DNA from: Knufia peltigerae | Taxonomy: Eukaryota > Ascomycota > Eurotiomycetes > Chaetothyriales > Trichomeriaceae | Assembly: GCA_030247855.1 (NCBI GenBank) | Contig: JAPDRN010000011.1 | Coordinates: 248,001 to 312,000, forward strand | Direction of reading: 5' to 3' | DNA: 64,000 bases | Shown here: in pieces, positions 57,884-64,000 of the stretch | How the letters are laid out: the number at the start of each line of letters is the position of its first letter | Position numbering within the stretch: the stretch's first letter is position 1 | Notes under the pieces: model-generated | Told to the model about the DNA's origin: nothing | Database searches by the model: none | The model's input: the letters and a program-made list of their open reading frames with translations, nothing else | Translations under genes and position numbers: made by a program

Positions 57884-58725
57884 TTTGGCTGTCTAATCTC
57901 TGGAAACCAAAGGAGAGGAAATGGCTGTTCTTCCAAGAAGACCTCCATTTATATCATCTTATGTTAATAGGTGACTTTTCAGTCAATGAATTGCATAAAA
58001 CATAAAGGACATCTCGAGCAGGCCGACCGGATATCTGCGTTCCAAGCAGGAAGGTCAATACGACGCCCCGGTGTATGTCCCAGAATGTCGGAACGAAGAG
58101 TATGGTGTGAGTCCCCCTCCCCGATTTCCAACTCAGGTGGATCACCTCGTGGCAATAGGCACAAGGTCAGTTTCTGGAAGCATGGACCCGCCTTTGCCGT
58201 ATTGACCTTCCCGTTTCTGCGGAGCGCGGACCCTTTTTTCTTCAGCAAAGTCTAGATGGGGTGGAGACAGACAGAGTCATTCGTGCTATCCGAGTGGCCA
58301 TCGTGTTGACCTTCCACTTCAACCATCCACTTCAATAGTGGCAAACGTCGGAAATGGATCGTGTTGTATTTCTTCGGGTCGTCGTGTTGACCTTCTCCTT
58401 GAACAAATATTTATCTTGCCAACACTCCTTTGTCCCCAGACCCCCCGCGTGTCCCTTGCGATTTCCGGACATGCACGCCCCAAATGTATCCCGGAGCAAT
58501 ATTGATCTAGACTATAGCACGCGGTACAGGGGGCGATAACCGGGACGTCTTATCACACCAAGCTTGTCGAGGGAGAAAGCATCAAGCGGACTTGCGAAAA
58601 AGTATTTCAAAGGTCGTGTGCCCCCCTCGACTCGACTGCCTTTCGTTCAATCTTCTCTTCAGCCCCTTTCAGACTTTGAGACCGTCTTCTTCCGTTGCTT
58701 CTTCCTATCATATACTTCCTTCGTC
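57884..58725. promoter_or_regulatory. Divergent promoter of 5-oxoprolinase and Dal5-type permease
   Basis: 842 bp with no supported gene. It contains three identical TTGACCTTC words in one orientation (58202, 58306, 58387) and four HGATAR sites for GATA factors: 58411-58416 and 58550-58555 and 58705-58710 on the minus strand, 58534-58539 on the plus strand. GATA sites suit control by nitrogen supply (AreA type). Confidence 0.55.
58202..58395 (+). repeat. Three TTGACCTTC direct repeats
   Basis: Exact copies at 58202-58210, 58306-58314 and 58387-58395. The last two extend to the 14-mer TCGTGTTGACCTTC and both run on into a similar CTTCAAC/CTTGAAC end. They lie upstream of both divergent genes and look like binding sites for one regulator. 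Confidence 0.6.
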
Positions 58726-60284
58726 ATGGACAACATTGAGAAGGCCTCCAACACGGAGACTACTACCACGCATCCTATCAAAGATGTTGGTGGCAGGCAG
58801 GCAGATCAAGCAGCCCTCTTCCTTGCGGAGGCAGGTACTGAAATTGTTCTTACTGCAGCTCAGGAGAAGAGACTCAAACGGAAGATCGACTGGATCTTGC
58901 TTCCCATGGTGTGTTGTACTTCCTGTGATGCCGTGTTAATACAACTAACATATCTCAGCTCTTCTTGACTGCTACACTCGGTGCCGTCGACAAAGTCGCC
59001 TTGAGCACAGCAGCCATCTACGGACTTCGTACGGACACCCACCTGGTTGGCCAGCAGTACTCATGGCTCGGCTCGATTTTGAGCTTGGGTGCGTTGGTCG
59101 GCATGTTTCCATCCTCGGCCTTGTTGCATAAACTCCCATCCGCCAAGTATCTCTGTACCTGCTCAATGGGCTGGTCTGCCATGGCTCTCTTCATGCCGGC
59201 TTGCAAGAATTGGAGCAGTATGATGGCCGTCCGTTTCATAATGGGCATGTTCGAAGCCATCATCGTCCCCGGTATCTCTTTGTTGATTGCGGGCTGGTAC
59301 AAGAAAGATGAACAACCTCCCAGAAACGCACTGGTGTTTGCCGCCGCCAGCTCCGTAGTCAACGGTTTCCTCTCTTGGGTCATCGGTCACATTCCCGACA
59401 GTGCCCCGTTGGCTAAGTGGCAGTACCTCTACCTCCTCATCGGATCTATCTCAATGCTCTGGTCTATCTTTGTCTTCGTCTACCTCCCAGCGACTCCAAT
59501 GGAAGCCAAGTTCTTGAACAGAGACGAGAAGGTTTTCTGGGTCCAGAGACTTGCCGGAAATAGGACTGGTATTGAGAACAAGGTCTGGAAATGGGACCAA
59601 GCCCTCGAGGCCGTCATCGACCCAAAGACCTGGCTTATTTTCTTCTTCAACATCGCCATCAACATCCCTAATGGCGGCTTGACCACTTTCAGCGGTATCA
59701 TCATTTCAAACCTTGGTTTCACCCCGGTCAATGCATCCTTGCTGTCCATGCCCACTGGAGTCATGTCTACGCTCTCATCTTTCGTCTTCTCAATGCTGGC
59801 AGCAAAGTTGAACAATCGCCGATGCCTGGTTAACATTGTTGCTTGCTGCGTACCAATTATCGGCACTGGCATTCTCTATGGTGTCCCTCGCAGCGCCGTG
59901 GGTGCCCAACTCGTCGGCTTGTACCTGGTATACACCTACTTTGGACCCTATGCTGTCGGTATCTCCCTTGCGCAAGCCAACACTTCAGGTCACACAAAGA
60001 AGAACGTATCTTTTGCCGTCCTATACATCGGATACGCTGTTGGGAACTTAATAGGTCCCCAGACATTCCGCCAAAGTCAAGCGCCAGGGTATACTGGCGG
60101 TGTCGTGGCGATGCTGGTCTGCTACTGTGTCTGCATCGCGTTGATGATTGGATACTGGCTCTATTGCCTGACTCTCAATAGGAAGAGGGTTGCCTTGGAG
60201 CAGACGTCCAGCGAAGAGGATCTGGTGGAGGTCTTCCAGGACATTACCGACTTCAAGAAGGAGAATTTCAAGTATACTACTTAG
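58726..60284 (+). CDS. MFS permease of the allantoate/Dal5 (anion:cation symporter) family
   Basis: Two exons (58726-58908, 58959-60284) encode 502 residues. The N-terminus has EKRLKRKIDWILLPM leading into helix 1, the usual Dal5 opening (R-K-I-D-x-x-x-L-P). Further family points are GMFEAIIVPGISLLIAGWY, and YTYFGPYAVGISLAQANTSG before helix 11. Twelve helices are apparent. Members import allantoate, ureidosuccinate, dipeptides, nicotinate and other carboxylates. Divergence from 5-oxoprolinase suggests 5-oxoproline or a related compound as cargo; that is inference from position. Confidence 0.9.
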
Positions 60285-60725
60285 GCAATTTACCGGCGGG
60301 AAAAGTGACTCGAGTTGACTGTCTCGTGTCAACCCCTGTCAATAGCAAACTAGATAAGGTTGGGGGTTCTGAGGGTATCAAGGCATGAATTATCTTTGTA
60401 GGACCGAAATGGCCAGATATCCACCAGTAATCGAGATAATAGGACGGTCGGGTGGCAACTATAGGCATTGCAAGGCCGTAAGAACCACACCAACATAAAA
60501 TCTAAATCACAAATTGACAGACTGTAACAAGGCGCTCTAAGGTGATACATCACACCATTAATGATGAATAGTCTCCGCTGGCAAAATCCATAGAGAAATC
60601 ATAAAGAGAACGTGCTCCACCGGTAGTGGTTGGGCGTGAGGAAGTATATATATAAAAGTGCAAGTCCCGCCCGCCGGTCTCTGGCAACTCTCCATCTACT
60701 ACTACCTTCTACCCTAAATAACATC
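60285..60725. other. Intergenic, promoter of peroxisomal oxidase
   Basis: 3' flank of the permease and 5' flank of the oxidase gene. A TATA box is described separately. No other gene seen. Confidence 0.4.
60645..60658 (+). promoter_or_regulatory. TATA box of the peroxisomal oxidase gene
   Basis: TATATATATAAAAG starts 81 bp upstream of the ATG at 60726, in a good position for a core promoter; a pyrimidine-rich stretch with CTCTCC and CTACTACTACC follows, where transcripts may begin. Confidence 0.65.
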
Positions 60726-62234
60726 ATGACTTCTCCCAGGCCCGCAGCACCAGAGACCTCCATCTACATAGTGGGCGGCTCGGTATTTGGTCTGTCTACT
60801 GCTTTGCATCTCTCCCATGCCGGATACAAGAACATTACCGTGTTCGACCGCGCGGCCACTTTACCATCACCGTATTCAGCGAGCAACGATCTGAATAAGA
60901 TCATCCGAGCCGAGTACGGCATCGGCCACGCAGAGGATGACTTCTACACTGAACTTGCCCTGCGAGCCGTAGAGTTCTGGAAGGCACCGGACGACGTTGG
61001 CGGATGGCGCAGTTGTTACAGTGAAGTCGGGTATCTCAGAGTGGCGAGCTCTGCGACGAAATCGGGAGCCGTACAGAAGGACCTGGAGTATTTCACGAAG
61101 CCGCGAGAGCCGGCAAACTATGATAGTCTCTGGTTCCCCGACGATTCATTTCAAGCTGTTCAAACTCCCCACGACATCCATACCGCTGCACCACAGGTGA
61201 AGAACGTCAACTTTGACAAGCAATGGCGAGGATACTTGAACAAGCATGGCGGGTACGCGCTGGCGTCGCAGGCGATCCGGCTCGCGTATCGGCGCTGCTT
61301 GTACTTGGGTGTCAAGTTCGTGCTGGGCGAAGACGGTCACATCACGTCGCTTGTCACGGAATCACCGCAATCGCAGTCAGTCACGGGCGTACGTGCGGCC
61401 AGTGGTACGGTGCATACTCACCCATCTGGCAAGCCGAGTCTCACTATATTATGTATGGGTGCACACTTGCCTCGTGTTCTATCAGCAGCGGCTTCACAGG
61501 TCACGGCGAAGGCGTGGTCGGTGGCTCATCTCGAATTGACAGAGTCAGAAGCCAAAGCTCTAGCGGGTGTGCCGGTCATGAACTTTTCCGAACTGGGGTT
61601 CTGGATGGAACCTCTGTTCGTGAAAGAACGCGAAGATGGTACCGAGTCAGTGGAACATGTTCAAAGCGATACATCAGAACCAAAGGGTCGGTCGTCACGA
61701 AGATCAAGAACAGACGGTAAATATCTCCTCAAGTTTGCTTGCCACGGCGGAGGGTGGACGAATTTCCAAAACCTCGAGGGAGCCACGCCAAGCGGCACAC
61801 GGACGGTCTCGTGTTCGGTGCCACCAACAAATGCAACGTCCCTGGTCCCACCAGCCGTCGACGAGGCACAGCTTCGTAGGTTAGTCAAGGCATCGCTCCC
61901 GGCCTCGCTCCACGAGAGACCTTTTGTGCGCAAGTCAATGTGTTGGTGCGCGGACACAACGAGTTCGGATTTTGTCGTCGATTTTGTTCCCGGGTACCAA
62001 GACTTGATCTTGGCCGGCGCGGATAGTGGGCACATGTTCAAGTTCTTGCCTACTGCTGGCGAGTGGGTTAGGGAGTTGGTGCAAATCGGCTATCAGAAAG
62101 ACCCAAGATGGACGTGGAAGGCGGCTGAAGAAGAAGGGCAGAATGGGAAAGCGACCGTTGCGTGGAGAGAGGGCAATGTCAGGGATCTGAGAGAGGTTCA
62201 GAGTCATGGCAAGTCTCGAGTTTCGAAGTTGTAG
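60726..62234 (+). CDS. Peroxisomal FAD oxidase, sarcosine / fructosyl-amino-acid oxidase family (PTS1 SKL)
   Basis: Intronless, 502 residues from the ATG at 60726. The FAD-binding N-terminus reads SIYIVGGSVFGLSTALHL, with DLNKIIRAEYG, the block that follows the flavin site in this family. Near the C-terminus, SMCWCADT (Cys406, Cys408) matches the position of the Cys that binds FAD covalently in sarcosine oxidase and amadoriases, and SGHMFKFLPTAGE closes the fold. The protein ends in SKL, a perfect peroxisomal signal, which suits an H2O2-making oxidase. Substrate could be sarcosine, pipecolate, saccharopine or a fructosyl amino acid; the sequence does not decide. Residues about 310-340 hold a Ser/Arg-rich insert. 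Confidence 0.88.
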   Translation: MTSPRPAAPETSIYIVGGSVFGLSTALHLSHAGYKNITVFDRAATLPSPYSASNDLNKIIRAEYGIGHAEDDFYTELALRAVEFWKAPDDVGGWRSCYSEVGYLRVASSATKSGAVQKDLEYFTKPREPANYDSLWFPDDSFQAVQTPHDIHTAAPQVKNVNFDKQWRGYLNKHGGYALASQAIRLAYRRCLYLGVKFVLGEDGHITSLVTESPQSQSVTGVRAASGTVHTHPSGKPSLTILCMGAHLPRVLSAAASQVTAKAWSVAHLELTESEAKALAGVPVMNFSELGFWMEPLFVKEREDGTESVEHVQSDTSEPKGRSSRRSRTDGKYLLKFACHGGGWTNFQNLEGATPSGTRTVSCSVPPTNATSLVPPAVDEAQLRRLVKASLPASLHERPFVRKSMCWCADTTSSDFVVDFVPGYQDLILAGADSGHMFKFLPTAGEWVRELVQIGYQKDPRWTWKAAEEEGQNGKATVAWREGNVRDLREVQSHGKSRVSKL

Positions 62235-62673
62235 ACATATGATAGATTCACCCTTAGGATCGCAGTACGATGGACGGAGATAGAACTGTTAGTCGTATGT
62301 GAAGAGGAAGCAATCAATGGATAGAATATCGAAGCCTTTCTTGGTGCAATCTCTCAATGCTCGTACTCGTTCTCGTTCTCGTACAGCCTGAGGATGAATG
62401 AAGCCGGGAAAACTGTCACGTGGAGTAGATATGAGGCTGCGAATCGGTTGCCAAATCAAGACTAGCTTCAACGACTCCAAATCCCAAGTCCAGATCAATA
62501 ATGGGATTTTTGCCTTCTTCCAATGTCCGTCTCTGAGTCAGTGATTCCTTCTATGATTACAATCAACTACGACCCGTAAACCACCAGTCAAGGATTCTGT
62601 TTTCAAATGCTGTGAATTGATCTAGGGAAGAGGCTCGAACTATCCCTCTCGGATCAAATAATCATCGTATCCC
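62235..62673. other. Intergenic, no gene recognised
   Basis: 3' flank of the oxidase gene and promoter of the next regulator. TCGTACTCGTTCTCGTTCTCG near 62359-62380 is a short hexamer-type repeat. Confidence 0.4.
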
Positions 62674-64000
62674 ATGCGAAAGAGGAGAAACCAGTACGGA
62701 TGCAAGAGTAGAAAGGGCTGTGCCACATGCAAGAGTAAGTCGAGGGATTTTCTCAGCGACGCTATAATGCCCGGAAATCAAAACTTCACATTATACGTCG
62801 CATATACTAATATAAATTTATTGTCCCACAGAAGCCCATGTCAAATGCAGCGAAGAGCAACCAACCTGCAGCCGATGCCAACGATTGAATCTCGAGTGCA
62901 ATTATGGCTTTAAACTCCTCTGGGAAGAAGACTCCCAACAGAGGAAGATAGCTCACGGTCGTGCTGGTAAGGCGAGTTGTATCTTGATATTCGTCAGAGT
63001 TGACTGATCGGCGATACTCAGGGCTCTGGTCACGGCATAACACGACTTCAACACCGCGAGAACGACTACCACCTATTGACGACCAGATCTTTGTCGAAAT
63101 CCCCACCAGTGCCCAGAATGCCGGCACGCTCTTCTTTCTCAACTTCACCGCCGAGCATTTCCGAGAAGGAAATCTTCCGGAGGCATTGGAAGACGAAATC
63201 ACCGAAGTCGAGCGGCACGATTTCGTCGACACTTTCGTCGATGAGGTCCTCGATGACGATGAAATACTTTGCCTCACTGGCGTCCCGCCGCCTTTGTCTC
63301 TGATGCTGGCGCACTCACCTTACCAAGGCATCAACACGAATCTATTGTCGTATTACATCTACGTCCTGTCCCCGCAGTGCTCGCTGAGCGAAACGGACAA
63401 TCCGTATCTTAACGTCCTGCTACCTGTGGCGTACGAATTTGAACCTCTCCGAAGCGCATTACTGGCGGCTGCGGCGAACCATCTACGTCTCCATGACGAC
63501 TTGCGATTCGAAAGACACGCATTGGAATTGAAGACGGCGGCGATCAAGGGACTGCGAAACCACCTAAGAACCAACGATATGGACTGGCAGAGTCTTGCTA
63601 CTACGCTAATGTTTTGCTTTTACGATGTACGTTTGTTTTGGTTCCGTCCCCTTGTTGTGAGCTAGCCATAGCTAACTTGATGTGACTGCTTTAGATTTCA
63701 GACGGCTGCGCACCATCTTGGATCACCCACCTGAAAATGGGCTTACAAATGTTGACTTACCTAACGACCCGAACGTCAGTCGATGATAGTCTCAAAGCCT
63801 TCTGTGAAATCTATTTCGTCGCACACGAAGTGATGGGCGGAACTGCGTGGACCGGATGGTCAGACTCTGATGGCGATGGCTTTGCCCTCGCTCGATCAGA
63901 AGAGGTGAGATAGCCCCACCCATGTCCCCTTTACCATCTTAAATCGTATAACGTCCCCTGAAATCGCATCGTATGCTGACCACAATACTGTCATGTACAT
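62674..64000 (+). CDS. Zn2Cys6 transcription factor, 3' end cut by window
   Basis: Four exons are visible (62674-62734, 62832-62966, 63022-63626, 63695-63904), then a GTGAGA donor begins an intron that runs past the window. The zinc cluster is split by the first intron: CATCK from exon 1 joins KAHVKC, followed by CSRC and C, giving C-x2-C-x6-C-x6-C-x2-C-x6-C at residues 16-43. The region after it (LNVLLPVAYEFEPLRSALLA, LKTAAIKGLRNHL) matches the Fungal_trans_2 type domain. It follows the peroxisomal oxidase on the same strand and might regulate the nitrogen genes upstream; this is positional only. The C-terminal part is unseen. Confidence 0.85.

Overview
The window is a gene-dense stretch of a filamentous ascomycete genome (Pezizomycotina; gene content and intron style suit Eurotiomycetes, but the order is not proven by sequence alone). 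Evidence: short GT-AG introns of about 45-140 bp with CTRAC-like branch sites, many Zn2Cys6 transcription factors, P450s and MFS pumps, and eukaryotic housekeeping genes (MED14, ATG22, PDI, OCT1, uracil-DNA glycosylase). I rebuilt exon-intron structures by requiring phase-compatible splice sites and conserved-family continuity. I support 26 protein genes (one cut at each window edge) and two decayed gene fragments. I saw no rRNA, convincing tRNA, CRISPR array or transposon.

Layout. 1-9384: a lipid-utilisation neighbourhood with a secretory lipase (5' cut), an SDR ketoreductase, a Zn2Cys6 regulator, a Fat1-type acyl-CoA synthetase and a peroxisomal 2,4-dienoyl-CoA reductase ending in AKL. The four complete genes form two divergent pairs, and both shared promoters carry CCTCGG hexamers, the core recognised by FarA/FarB fatty-acid regulators in Aspergillus. 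9496-9991: amidase and TPR relics. 10601-14782: P450 and TRI12-type efflux pump, divergent; the P450 gene appears to need two GC-AG introns. 15469-21389: an APC permease, an MmgE/PrpD enzyme and a secreted GH20 hexosaminidase. 22565-27623: a Zn2Cys6 factor followed by an eight-exon flavin monooxygenase. 28501-29865: uracil-DNA glycosylase. 30621-37028: a monocarboxylate-type transporter divergent from a Zn2Cys6 factor, then a second P450. 38108-47418: MED14, ATG22, PDI. 48070-53338: a regulator with only half a zinc cluster, then mitochondrial intermediate peptidase.

53769-64000: a nitrogen-compound region. 5-oxoprolinase is divergent from a Dal5-type permease; their promoter has three identical TTGACCTTC repeats and four GATA-factor sites. 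Next come a peroxisomal (SKL) flavoprotein oxidase of the sarcosine/fructosyl-amino-acid oxidase family and another Zn2Cys6 factor cut by the window end.

The strongest candidates for something undescribed are the lipid gene cluster with its CCTCGG promoters and the oxoprolinase/permease/peroxisomal oxidase cluster. Both are inferences from gene content and promoter words and need expression or binding data.
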